From contig JACAXG010000028.1 of NCBI GenBank assembly GCA_018881555.1, positions 3,337,143-3,401,142 of the forward strand: a DNA stretch of 64,000 nucleotides, read 5' to 3'. The position numbers and the translations under genes are program-made. Numbering within the stretch: position 1 is the stretch's first letter; every line of letters begins with the position of its first letter. The notes beneath the pieces were generated by a model. The model made no database searches. It was not told the DNA's origin and saw only the letters and a list, made by a program, of their open reading frames with translations. This document shows positions 38,066 through 50,500 of this stretch, in pieces. This DNA comes from Amblyornis subalaris. Its lineage: Eukaryota > Chordata > Aves > Passeriformes > Ptilonorhynchidae.

Positions 38066-38530
38066 ATGGACCCGCCACTCCCACAATGGCGGCGCCGCCC
38101 TCAAGATGGCGCCGAGCCGTGGCCGCGCCGCGCTCAAGATGGCGGCGCGGGGCGGGCGCTGCCGCGGAACCGGGTCATGGCCGCGCCGGAAGAGCCGTGA
38201 GGCGGCCGGGCCGGCGGGAGCGAGCCCGGGACGCGGCCGCGGCGAGCGGGGCCCGGCGAGGCGGTAGCGGCTGCGGCGGGACCGCGCGGCTGCCGCCATG
38301 TTCCGCTGCGAGGAGGTGAGTCAGGGCTTGTGGGGCTCAGCTCGCCTCCCGCTTCCCCTCAGCACCGGCCACTCGGGGCACCGGTAACCGGCGCTGGGGG
38401 AGCCGGGAGCCCTCGGGGCGGGAGCCGGGCTCGGGGGCAGGGAGGGCGCTCGGCGGCGGGGCCGGGGGGCCGGAATCGCCGTCGCCGGGTGTCTCCGGGG
38501 GCCTCACAGGCGCTGTGAGGTGGAGCAGCT
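38066..38530 (+). promoter_or_regulatory. FBXL18: FBXL18 CpG-island promoter with three YY1-type sites
   Basis: A TATA-less, CpG-dense block precedes and includes the first exon. Three copies of (A/C)A(A/G)ATGGCG(G/C)C occur at 38083-38093, 38102-38113 and 38135-38146, matching the AAGATGGCGGC core of YY1. YY1 sites often lie just downstream of the start in housekeeping promoters, so initiation may be near 38070-38100. That would put upstream ATGs at 38086, 38106 and 38139 in the leader. Confidence 0.7.
38298..38315 (+). CDS. FBXL18: FBXL18 exon 1 coding part (6 codons)
   Basis: GCCGCCATGT is a good Kozak context. ATG TTC CGC TGC GAG GAG is followed by GTGAGTC, a strong donor, phase 0. The frame joins exon 2 without a stop. 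The short product stretch could not be checked against an orthologue. Confidence 0.7.
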
Positions 38531-41500
38531 CCGCTTCCCCTCAGGAGCTGCCCTGGCGTTAGTGCCAGTTTGGGCTGTGGTTTGGCGGTTAAGGTGTGAG
38601 TGTGTTGCACAAGAGCTGTGGGCGATGCTGGACTGCAGTGTTGCTGTGTGTCTGTATGTGTAAACAGATATCTATAACCGTATGTGTATATATATATGTA
38701 TGGTTATATAACTTAAGGTTATTGAAACGGGTGGCGCTTGGAGGAAAGATGTAGAAAGAATCTGCTGTGATATATTTAGAAAAGGATCATGGACAGTCAC
38801 TTCTCCAATTGCAGAGTAAGTGGAATGAATGGAAATGTTTTTTTCTCCCCATTCTAAAGTATCCAACAGTNAAAAACCAAGTGAAAGTACCATGGCTTCG
38901 TGTGAAGTTTTGCACTACCTCCATATTCTGTTCTGAGGGAAAGCTTTGTTTTCTTCTTCCAGTTGGAATATTTAAAGATCCAAGCATTTGTGTTTTGTCT
39001 CACTTTAGAAATCCTTGTGTGAGTTGGGGTATCTGTTTTCTCACAAGCTTTCCTGAAGTTTCTGAACTAGTAGCTTTTCTCCTTTTCTTTTTCCTTTTTT
39101 TCCCCNTNCAGAAGGTNGTAAGTGAGGAGAGTGAGGAGGAAAGCAATGGTGTCAACTTGATGGAGTTCTCAGATGAGATCCTTCTGCACATCCTCAGCTA
39201 TGTCCCTTGCACAGACCTGGTCCTGAANGTCAGGAGAACCTGCAGGAAACTCGCAACGCTTTGCCTTGACAAGAGTCTAACACATACAGTTCTGCTTCAG
39301 AAAGACTATAAGGTGGGGAGAGTAGNTTGCTTCTTCTGTTAGCTGTGAAGACAAATCTGGCTTCTAAACATAGAATGCGAAGAAGTAGAACTTTCCAATG
39401 TGTCTGCATAAATAGACTGCTCTTGAACTCTGAAATCAAGTACACGATAAACTGTTTTATGAAAGCATTTGTTTTCCAGAATGCTTTATTAGAACAGCTT
39501 TGTGCTCCCTTAGTTATATAAAATACTGTCAGTGAGAACTTACCTTTTCCATGTTTCTGGAAGCTAAAATGAAAGTAAACGTGACCTCCTGTTTGTAGCT
39601 GTGGTTGTGTAAAGTTACCGTTTTCTCAAAATACGTTTTCCACGTTGTCGGGCAAAAAAATCTTGTGCATGTTGCTGTCAGGCATGCAGTCAGCAAACCC
39701 AGAAATTGTGTGTGTTATAACAAAAATAAAGCTTGGGACTGAAAGGTGATATGTTTAATGGGAACTGTATCAGCCAGCGCAGGCAAGGGGAGGCCCCTCT
39801 TACTCATTTCCAAAAGAGGAAACTGAATGAAGAAGAATGCAAACATTCTTCTTTCAATTTGAGTTTCTGCGCATAGCCAGTTCTGCTGAAATAGCTTTGC
39901 TGGTAGAAAATGGAGGTGGTTTTTCCTTCTACACTCAGCTGCTGAACAGCTTTGACCCCGCAGTCTGTAATGCAGAACTGCAGAAGCAAAAGGAAGTGTA
40001 ATTTTAAGAGTCCAAAGCATGGCAGACTGAACTGCCAGCAGTGTGATAATTCTTAGGCTTTGCTACCACCCCCAAACCTTTGGATGAGCCATGTAATCCA
40101 AGTGCCAACCACTCTTATCCCCATCTCCAGCTGGGCACTGAGTCAGTGCCCACCATTGCCGTATATCTCACTGAATGTGGTTTTGTTTGGGTGCAGGTAA
40201 ACAAAGACAAAGTGAAGCAGCTGATGAGGGACATTGGAAAAGAGATCTACCAGCTGAACATGGCCGGGTGCTACTGGCTGCCCATCTCCGCTATCGACCA
40301 CGTCACACGGTGCAAGAACCTGGTAAAGCTGAACCTGTCCGGGTGCCANGTCACCTCTCTCCGGCTCTCCAAGATGCTCTCCACACTCCAGCACCTACGC
40401 TCCCTGGCCATCGATGTGAACCCGGGGTTTGATGCCAGCCAGCTGAGCAGTGAGTGCAAAGCCACCCTCAGCCGTGTCTCGGAGCTGAAGCAAACCCTTT
40501 ACACGCCCTCGTACGGTGTCGTCCCGTGCTGCACCAGCCTTGAGAAACTGCTGCTTTACTTCGAGATCCTCGATCGCTCCCGGGAGGGCTTTATGCTCTC
40601 GGGGCAGCTGATGGTGGGCGAGAGCAACGTGCCTCATTACCAGAACCTCCGCATCTTCTACGCCAGGCTGGCTCCTGGCTACGTCAATCAGGAGGTGGTG
40701 AGGCTGTACTTGGCAGTGCTGAGTGATCGGACACCTGAGAACCTCCACGCCTTCCTCATCTCTGCCCCTGGCAGCTTTGCAGAGACAGGAGCCACCAAAA
40801 ACCTCCTGGACTCCATGGCTCGAAATGTACGTCTGGATGCTTTACAACTGCCCAAAACCTGGATTAACGGCTCGGGGCTCCTGCAACACTTGAAGTTCAA
40901 CAACCCTTTCTACTTCAGCTTTAGCCGATGCACCTTATCTGGTGGGCACCTGATCCAGAGNGTCATTAATGGTGGGAAGGATCTTAAAAGCCTGACCAGT
41001 TTGAATCTCAGTGGCTGCGTTCACTGTCTGGCCCCAGAGTCCTTGTTTCGGAAAGCGGAAGATGACATTGACAGCAGCATTTTGGAAAGTCTGGTAGTGT
41101 CTTGCTGCAACCTGAGACACCTGAACCTGTCTGCAGCTCACCACCACAGCTCTGAAAGCATAGGGAACCACCTGTGCCAGCTCCTGTCCAGGCTAAAACA
41201 CCTGCTCTCATTAGCACTACCAGTTTGCTCCATCACAGATGTTGCTGCAAGCGTGGAGAAGCCTCCCACNGCACCTAATTTGGTGCCCCAAACATTTGGA
41301 AGGAAAGTTCGGATTGGGATACAGACATATCCGAGGAACTTAGCGGACCAGGCAAATCAGAAGATAGAATCTTCAGTGTTTTGGGCTCTGATGGGAAGCC
41401 TCCGATTTTTGGAAACCTTGGAGATAATTGGGTCCAGTTTTTCCTCTGCCATGCCCCGCAACGAGCCAGCGATTCGGAACTCGTTGCCTCCCTGTGTCCG

Positions 41501-44500
41501 GGCACAGAGCGTGGGGGATTCAGAGGTGGCTGCCATTAGCCAATTGACTTACCTGCAGAGCCTCACCTTAGCACAGCTGCCAAATATTCTCACCGGCTCT
41601 GGGCTTGTCAACATTGGGCTGCAGTGCCAGCATCTGCGGACTCTTTCGTTGGCCAACCTGGGCATGATGGGCAAGGTGGTCTATATGTCTGCTCTCATGG
41701 ACATGCTGAAACACTGCAAGTGTTTGAGAGATCTCAGGTGAGGGGCTGCCCTTGAACGTCTCCCATTTTGTTTGTGGATCTCCAGAAATGTCGTGTGTGG
41801 TTTGTTGTGGCTGCTGTTAAAACTGTTCTGGTCCAAAGTAGCTGCAACTGGATATTTTCCTTCCTGACTTGTGGAAAACGGGAAGGCATCACATGTTTTC
41901 CTTGAGGGCTCAGGATATGCCCTTTAACCAGTGTTTTAGGAGCAAAAAGTGCTGTGACTGCCTTTCTTTTAGATAAGGAAGAGTGGATGCTGCATATTTG
42001 GGAGCTAGCAGCCTGTCAGGGCTGGTTAAATACTATGTGCCTTTGCTGACTTTTTGGCTTTGTGTACATGCACATCTCTTAAATTTCCAGGAAGGAAGAG
42101 ACTCCTACACTGTCTAGATAATGCAGATTTTCCCCTAGGTTTTCCAGTGAGATATTTTTCTGCCTTTGGTTTGTATTAAAATTTTGCTTATTTTTTAAAT
42201 TTCTTTTCTTGATAATATATTGAAAACATTCCAGATTTAGAGTTTGCCCTGTTGGTGTTCCTTTCCTGGTAGGATTTAAAGGATCTGATCCTAAAGGGTG
42301 CACAAAGGAGCTTTGTGGTAGCCAAAATGTGCTTGTGAAAGCAAAGGTCATGAACTGTGATGGTTTCCTTGCACCAGTCCATATGAACACAAATGTTATT
42401 GCTTTAGAGAGATGTTTTTTTCTTTTTTTTTCCTAAGTCAGCTGCTTTCGGTGAAAGTGCAGAACCTGTCAGTCCCATTGTCCCCCTTTGTTCACAAACA
42501 GGTCCAAAATGCTGTGCACTTGCAACAGCAAGGTCACAGTTCAGTTACCATGGCTGAAATTTGAAGNGAGTCAGGGTGGCTCAAACACCTCAGGAGGGTT
42601 TTCATTTTCCACCACTTCCCATTTATAACAGGCAAGGAGTGTGCTGGTCTCTCCTCTAAAGGATGGCAGCTGTTGGAATGTCAGTTTTTCGATGTCTTNG
42701 GTTACATGAGTGTATCTTTAACCTTCACGAGAGGAAATGGCCANGGAGGAACTGAGGCCTGGGGAAGGAGGTTTGGGTGTGCAGTGTTGCTTTGGTCATC
42801 CTAGGCCCTGTAGTTTCCCGAGGCTTTGAAATGGAGGCCAAGAGCGATCCAGATGGGAGGCAGCTCAGAGCCTGGAATAAAGGCTGGAACAAGGATGTCT
42901 CCTTGTACCATGTTTGGATGGAAGCNGTCATTCTTCTTTCCTGAGTAAAGTCTAAGGTTTTATATTGGCTTAATATGGTTTTAATATTTAGCTCTTCCTC
43001 CTGATAATGTAGTTTCCTTTTGATTTGACTAATTCCCTGCCGTTTCCACCCTTTCTTCCCTTCCCAGTTTTCCAGGCTGAGGAACACGTTTAAGGGGCTA
43101 TTCCAAAGCAACATTGCCATCTAGCGAGGGAAAGGTGGCATTACAGGTGTGGCTGGTGTGTCCCGTGCATTCACCTGGAAATCTGGATGCTGGAGATTCT
43201 GTGCTTTTTGTCCTAAATTTACNGTGACCCAATAACGCTGTTGAAAAATTGAAGAGGCTGCCCATTGCATTAATATTTATTTTAACTTATTACCCAAAGC
43301 GTTGGTATGCTCTTAGCATCTCTTCAGGCAATGCCACCCGACAGCAGTCGCAGACTCAGACTAAACCAGAATTTATCAATTAACAGGATTAAGCTGCTGA
43401 GATACCCCTGCATACTACAAAGCCTATGCAGAGATTATCCAGATCAGGTTGGTCCCGACAGCTTGTTACCCACTAATGCATTAACCTTCTTGGAGCTCTT
43501 GGCTTTCCTGACCCAATGACTGAGATTCCCAAGTGCTCTCAAGCCCCGTAGTAAATCTGCACTAAGCAGATGAACTCTTCTGGTGGCACCGGCCCCGAGC
43601 AGGTTCAGCTTCCTGCAGGCTGGTTTCTGTGAGAGAGTCACCAGTTATGCTGCTGGTTAAAACACAGACCCCCTTTGGCCAGGTAGGGCTTCACTGTGTC
43701 ATTTTGTTGTCCCGCTGGATTGCCATGATAGAGGATCCTGACTCTCTTCCCTGGGCCAGGTGTTGAAGGTAAAGTTGGGTTGATGATGGTTGTTCTTCCT
43801 GTGGGAGAGCAGTAGCTCTGATCCTTTGCCAGGGCTGGTTGTGGTCACCGTGTTGGACCCAGTCCTGCATCACCCTGTGTGCATTGTGTGTTTTTCACGC
43901 CTGCTTCTCCCTAGGCAGTAAACTGAAGATATGACCAGTTTGGTCGGTGTTTGTGCACTGGAGCAGAAGGTCCCTAAATCCACACCACCTGCCCGGTGGA
44001 TATCAGGTAGCAGAAGCCAGGCTGTGCTTGTGAGACCAGAATGGATCTTTTGCTCAGCCCCAAGGCTTCTCTTGCCCACCATACTTTGTGGAAAACTTGC
44101 AAAACCAGGGTTACTCCGGGGTCACTCAACTGTGGGCGCCAGAATTCTGCAGTTTAAGGCCTTTCTGCCTGTTTGTGTCCTTGTCCTTCAGGATTGTGGG
44201 CACTGCTTGACCCATTTGCCAGCCCCCCATGAATGTGCTGTCTTTCCCTCTTGCCTGAGAGCGTCCCAGGCATGAATTGCCCATTGACTTGTTTTTGTTT
44301 ATTCCTGCAGGCTGGAACAGCCGTACTTCTGTGCAGGCGCCCAGTTCTTCCAGGCACTGAGTCACTGCTCCTCTCTCCAGCGGCTTTGCATCGTCTCCCG
44401 GAGCGGGACTCTGCAGTCTGACGCAGTGATGTCATTCATGGCCAACTGCCTTGAGGTCATCATGTGCCACATGTTTATGGGAGAATCTCTCACCGTTTGC

Positions 44501-47500
44501 AAAAATCTCCAGCAGTCCATTGTCCGGAGGTGAGTGCAGAAAGGGGCGGTTGTGGGATTTCTGGAGCTATTGAAGATTTATCTCCGTTTCCTTGCTTGCC
44601 AAGGTTTATATGGCTTGGAGCGCTTGTTCCAAGAAGCTAATAGGTAATGTGTAACTGTTGGCACATAAACCAGCCTCTTACTTTAATAAGAGTGAATCGG
44701 TGAAATATTTGAAGGTATTATATGAATTTTTGATTCCGTTTCCACCCATGTTCTCTGCAGTTCCGTTGGCCGAGTTGAAGTTCTGGATGCAAAACTCCAT
44801 CATAAATCAAATGACACTTTTTGTGTAAACAAAACATCTGCCGACATTTTAAGTACTGAGAGATTTGACCTTGAAGCTTTCCTCCTTTCCCACAAGTGAC
44901 TAAGATAATTCTCTGTCCTCTAATCACTTGTAAATGTCACTTACTGATAATCCCCTGGCAGTGCAATTCAAAGCCTTTAAAGGGTTGTTGTGAAGGGTTT
45001 TTTCTTCGGAGGGTGCGTGAGGGGGGAGAATTGGTACAAACTGCCTTTGCACGTTTGGCAGTTCTTAAATGCGTTTTGCTTGGCCCCTTGCAGCGTTCTG
45101 AGGCTCACGTGGTGGGAAACGTTTGTGTGTGAGCCGTGAACTGCATTTGAAAAGAGAGCTTTTAATTACGCTTGGCATTTGGAAATCTTCTAATAATGGC
45201 AGTCATCTTACAAAATATTTCCCATGCAACAGACTTTCCATTATTATCTTTTTTTCTATAAGACTATTTCCCCGCCTTCAGTCTGTTTCCTTTGTCACCT
45301 ACTGTTGCTGTGCCCTGTTAAGCTCTAATAAAAATTTCAAATCACACGGCGTTATTAGTGCATCCTAAAGGGTGCTCCTCCCCCCCAGCCTTCCTCCAGC
45401 TTCAAACTGACTTATTACACTTGGCTTGTTTCCGTGGATCAAATCCAGACGAGGCTGTGACTATATTAGCTCCCTACCAAACTGCTCCTGAGATTGTTAC
45501 TGCCTCTGAAAGCCTCTGTGTCCTTCTGGGATAGGGATTGTTGGAAACATCTGAGTAAATTCCTTGTGATGCGACAAGGATTCTTTGAGTTTGTTTTACA
45601 CAGGGCTTTGTATCTGTAAAAACATTACTGGGTTGATTTCAGTTGTGCTTTGGGGATCCTTGGAAAGAAGCAAAAATCTGCACTTCCCGTTTTTTATTTT
45701 CCCTCCCCTCTGAGGGGCCGTTGCAGCACCGGCCAAAATTTTGATGTCCACTTACTGAGCAGAAATACACCATTCTGCAGGCTTTTCTCCTTCTTTCTCA
45801 CTGTCATGGACTGATTCTCACTACATTCTGTGCCTCTTAATAATCTAAACCCTGGGAACTTTCCAAAGAGCAGCTGATGCCTCGTGGAAATGTTAAAAAC
45901 TATTTTTATATTTAGCTACAGTTCTGGCTGTCAAACTTATTTTCTTTTTTTGTATTTTATTAGTAGAGANGCTTGCATGAAAACAGGATTTTTTAAAGGT
46001 TGGGTTTTGGGGTTTTTTTGCTGAAGAGAGCATCTGCTCCCACTGCAAATTCTACACCTGAAGTCATAATCCTCTGTGACATTGTAATTGGTGGCTCTGG
46101 AAACGATTTTGATGTCACGTAAGATTATGACTTCAGGAGGAGGATAAGCAGTGGGAGCAGATGCTCTCCTAAGCAACAAAGATCCCGTTCTCATGGAACT
46201 GTCTCTAGTAATAAAATGGAAGAAACAAAATACAGAAAATGATGTGTNAGCAAAGCCTGGAGTCTTCCACAAGCCATCAGCGAGTCTTTAACCACGTGAC
46301 TTCTCCAGNGATCCCGTTCTCATCCTTGCACAAATGTGCCTTGGGATGGGGTCAGGAATTGACTTTCTCTTGACTGCATTTTGTCTGCTACTCCAAGGCA
46401 GAGAGACGTGCAGTAAAACCTGTGTGTGAGCTTAAACCTCCAATTCACACAGCATGGCTTCCTCTAAAAGCGTGCTGCTAGTATCTCTTTAATCCAAGTT
46501 TTACATNAGGCAGCAAGTTGGAAGTTATCTGTCCTTGTGCCAGAATGAAATGAGGTTATTTATCCTTATTTTTTTCCATTTGTTTGGAATGTGTGCGGAT
46601 GCTGCGTGTCAAACATGGAGAGTGGGTGGGAAGGAGAAGGTAAGAGGAGAGGAGCATTGAGGAGCCTTTGTTTGCTCCCTTTCTTGAGCTGGGGCAATTG
46701 ATCCATATTCCTCAGTTCCCACTGAGGCTCAGAATGCCTGTTTTAGGGCTATGGAGCTGGTGGTGTTTAGGCTGAGAGATGGTTTTGAATAGGGAGATGA
46801 GGCCAAAGTGACTCCTGTTCTCCCAATGCCTCTAAAAAGAGAAGAAATGTGAGTGGGAATGGGAAAGACTTAGGGCTGGGCATGTACCAGGAGTTTGCTG
46901 CAGGATGTAGAGCTGAGAGGGCTTGAAAAGGCAATGTAGTGCAGGGTAGTCCTTTTTCAGGTGTGGATGCACAGGAGGGTTTGGGTAACAGAAGAGGCTA
47001 GAACCTATTTGAGGAGAACAGACTGGTTTCAGCTGTGGAATTGTACTGGAAGGTGGTGAATATACAGGGTGTGGTGATGGGAGCTTGGGAATTAAATCTG
47101 CTGCATCACAGCAGTGGCTTAAAGCCTGAACTGCTTCTCAAACTCTCCCCTTTTGCTGTAAAAGGAGGTTAGTGTTACGTATTTCTGTTCCACTGGCCTG
47201 AAAAGAGAGTTGTTCTCATGTCTCTTAGTCTTGTGACAGCTCTGAACCAGGCCCTGTGGTGTCCAGCTTTCTGGTGAGCAGTTTCTGGTTGAAGTTTGCT
47301 GCTATTTGGGGCAAACTAATTCATGTATTTGAGTCATTAAAAGCCTCTGATTCAGTTCTGGCTCTTTTGCAGTGAAACACAATAAGCAGAACAGGGCTCA
47401 TCTGGAGCCTCATCAGCAAACAGGAGGCTTGCAAGGGCAAGATCTCCTCTGAGCTGTAGAGACTGTAAAGATTGTTTCCCTCTGGGCAGATAAATCATTG

Positions 47501-50500
47501 CAGTGTTTTTCTTTATTCTTTTTCCTTCAGCGTGAATGGGAGGGGTGAGCTCCTTTATGGTTCAGGGAGATACTCTGCACATAAGAAGGACATAGTGGTT
47601 AGAGTGGGAGATGTGGCTTGAGTGATCCATATCCACCTCCCTGATCTTCCTCAGATTTCACATGTGACAGTGGTCTAGTCTCAGTTTCCCTGTAAATTGA
47701 CATTTTTTTCCTATCACATGGTGCTCAGCTGCTGCCACACTTCAGATAGCNGCAAATCCAACGAACACAATGTTTTCCATTTTATGCTAGGACCCAAACT
47801 TTGCCGGAGTGCTCAGCTCCAAGCGCATGTTGTTCCTGTTTAAATAACTCTTCTGTTCAAACGGCTGCAGCATTAATTCCACAAACACTAAAATACTAAG
47901 ATTTGAGGCCCTGTGGTTGTAGGTTCAGGCGTGACTCCAGACTTGTTGCTGTGCCAAGAGGCTTCTTTGCAGAAAAGGTAAATCTGCTTCTCCCTTTTGG
48001 GCTGAGCTGCTGGTGCTGAGGTTGTTTCTAAATGCTTGCACAGACCCGTGTGGCAAAGGCAGGTCCCAGGCGATGAGTCTTGCTTCCAAGAGCTTTCCCG
48101 AGGATTTCCACAGTGTTATTTTGTGGCAGAGTCAGTAGATGGAGCTGTGACCCATGGAAGGTCCCATCGTTTACCGATGGGCTGCGTGCTAAATAATTGT
48201 ATTTATTCGCCTGCATTCCTCTGCCCCAAAAATCCTGCGGGCAAGGAATTTGGATGACTTCAGGCTTGCACAGCTACATGGTGTGGTTAGTGGGCACTTC
48301 ACAAATGTGCAGAAGTTGCTTTCCTGGTGGAGCTTGCCATCAGAAAACAGGCTGGAAGAGAGGATGGGAAATGCTTGGGCAAATATCCCCTTGGCTTCAA
48401 GGACAGGTTTTTATTTTCCAGTGTGTGCCTTTAGAATTTTGTCGGTTTTAGCTGAAGTGTTTAGATAGCTCCTATCATTGTGATGATTTCAAGGACTCTA
48501 CAACACCAGACAATACAAGCCANTGAAAAGTCCTTGGAAAAACACCTTGGAAAAAGATCAAGAAAGCTAAAATAAAATAAAAGCAAACACACAAACAAAC
48601 AATAAAACCCAAAGCAAAACAAAAAACCTTTGAGAACATGGCGTCATTGGGTATTCTTCATACAGAAGGGGGAAAGTGTCAAGGTGTAGAGGCAAGCTGT
48701 GATTTATAGAGAAGGAATCCAAGGGAAAGGCTGGTGCACCTGGAGTGTGTTTTGGGGTGCTGGGTGGGCAGCTGGACTCAGCTGTTCACATCTCCCAAAA
48801 GTGCTGTTGTAAATTCCTGGAGTCNGAGAGCTGCTGGGAGATGGTGCAGATGGCTGGGGGTGCCTGGGCTCCTGAGCAGCATCCCCCTAGAGCTGTGGGG
48901 TTGGAGTGGGGATGTGGCAGTTCTCTCCCAATCTGCCTGTCCCTGTTCCCCAGCCACGCTGGTGCCTGTCTCCAGCAAATGGCTTTGCAAAGCACCTGAG
49001 CAACTCAGCACTGGTGAGGCTACACCTGAAATCATGGCTTCACTTCTGGGCCCATCACTTCAGAAAGGACATTGAGGGGCTGGAGCATGTCCAGAGAAAG
49101 GCAATGGAGCTGGGGAAGGGTCCAGAGCACAAGTCCATGAGGAGCAGTTGAGGGAGCTGGGGGTATTTAGGCTGGAGAAAAGGAGGCTCAGGGGAGACCT
49201 CACTCTCCACAACTCCGTGACAGGAGGGTGCAGCAAGGTGAGGGTCAGGCTCTTCTCACAGGGGACAAGGGACAGGACAAAAGGGAATGGCCTCAAGTGA
49301 TGCCAGGGAAGGTTTAGGTTGGATATTAGGAACAATTTCTTCACCAAAAGGATTGTCAAGCACTGGCACAGGCTGCCCGGGGCAGTGGTGGAGTCCCCAT
49401 CCCTGGAGGGATCCATGTGGATGTGACACTTGGGGACATAGTTCAGTGGTGGCCTTGGCAGTGCTGGGGGAATGGTTGGACTTGGTCTTAGAGGGTTTTT
49501 CCACCCTGAACAGTTCTGTGATTCAGTGACTCAGGTCACTCTCAAGTTAACCAGTACTGGAAAGTGCAGAGAATTGTACTCATTTAGGACAATCTGCCTG
49601 TTCCGGGGATCCAAACCCAGAGAAAGAGGAACAGGAACTTACCCTGCCTTGTGCCTGTTTCAGGTATGAGCACTGCTTACTTTGGAGTGACTTTCACAGT
49701 AAGGTTCCTGCCACTTTCTAGGGACAGCTTTCACTTGGAATTAGATCTTCCTGTTCAATCTTCTGTAGCATTACCTAAATTTCCTCATGCCTATTATTGT
49801 CCTTTTTTAATGTGAAACTCTTGGCTGGATCTTTCCTTTTTCTTAAACTGCTGATTCCAGTGGCCCTGTGTGGCTGTGAGAGCCATGATGTTTGCTGAAG
49901 GGATGAAGCAGCCTCCTGGGATTCAGTTGGAGAAACAGGGCTTCCAGGTGGGAGCATGGGGCTGAAACTGAGTATTTGGAAAGTGCTGAGCGAGCCAGAC
50001 CCTCTCCTGGCATTTAGCTCAGGACTGAGCTATCACAAATGGATTTTGCTCACCTCAGGGCTAAGCACTCCCCCCTGCCCTGGATATCCCTGCAGCATTT
50101 TGCTTGCCTGGATTCTCATTGTGGGCTTGGCTTCAGAAAATTCTTTTTGGGGATCCCTTTTGCTGTTAGAGGGGGTGGAGGGGGCTGTAGGGGCAGTAGG
50201 TGAGGGTAAGATCATCTTTGAATTCAGCCGAGTCCTGCAGCATCGCTCCCGTGCTGCCCACCCGACTGCTGCAGTCCTATTGACACTGCAAAAAGCTGCT
50301 GTGAGCGCCCAGGGCTTATTCGAGATTTTCGAGCTGGTTTTGCATCCCTTCAGCACCTTCTCTTCCTGGTGACCTTGAAGATGTCCCTGTCTGTACACTG
50401 CTGGCTTTCCTGGTCCCGGAGCCGGCGGTGGCTGCCGATCCCACCGTGCAAGCCCCAGCGTGCCGAGGGCTCTGGCCCCGCACAAGTGGGATTGCAGAGG

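Noticed and set aside
40080..40196. Upstream extension of FBXL18 exon 3 into intron 2
   Set aside because: An acceptor GGTGCAG at 40190-40196 and homology starting at VNKDK fix the exon edge; the earlier codons are intronic.
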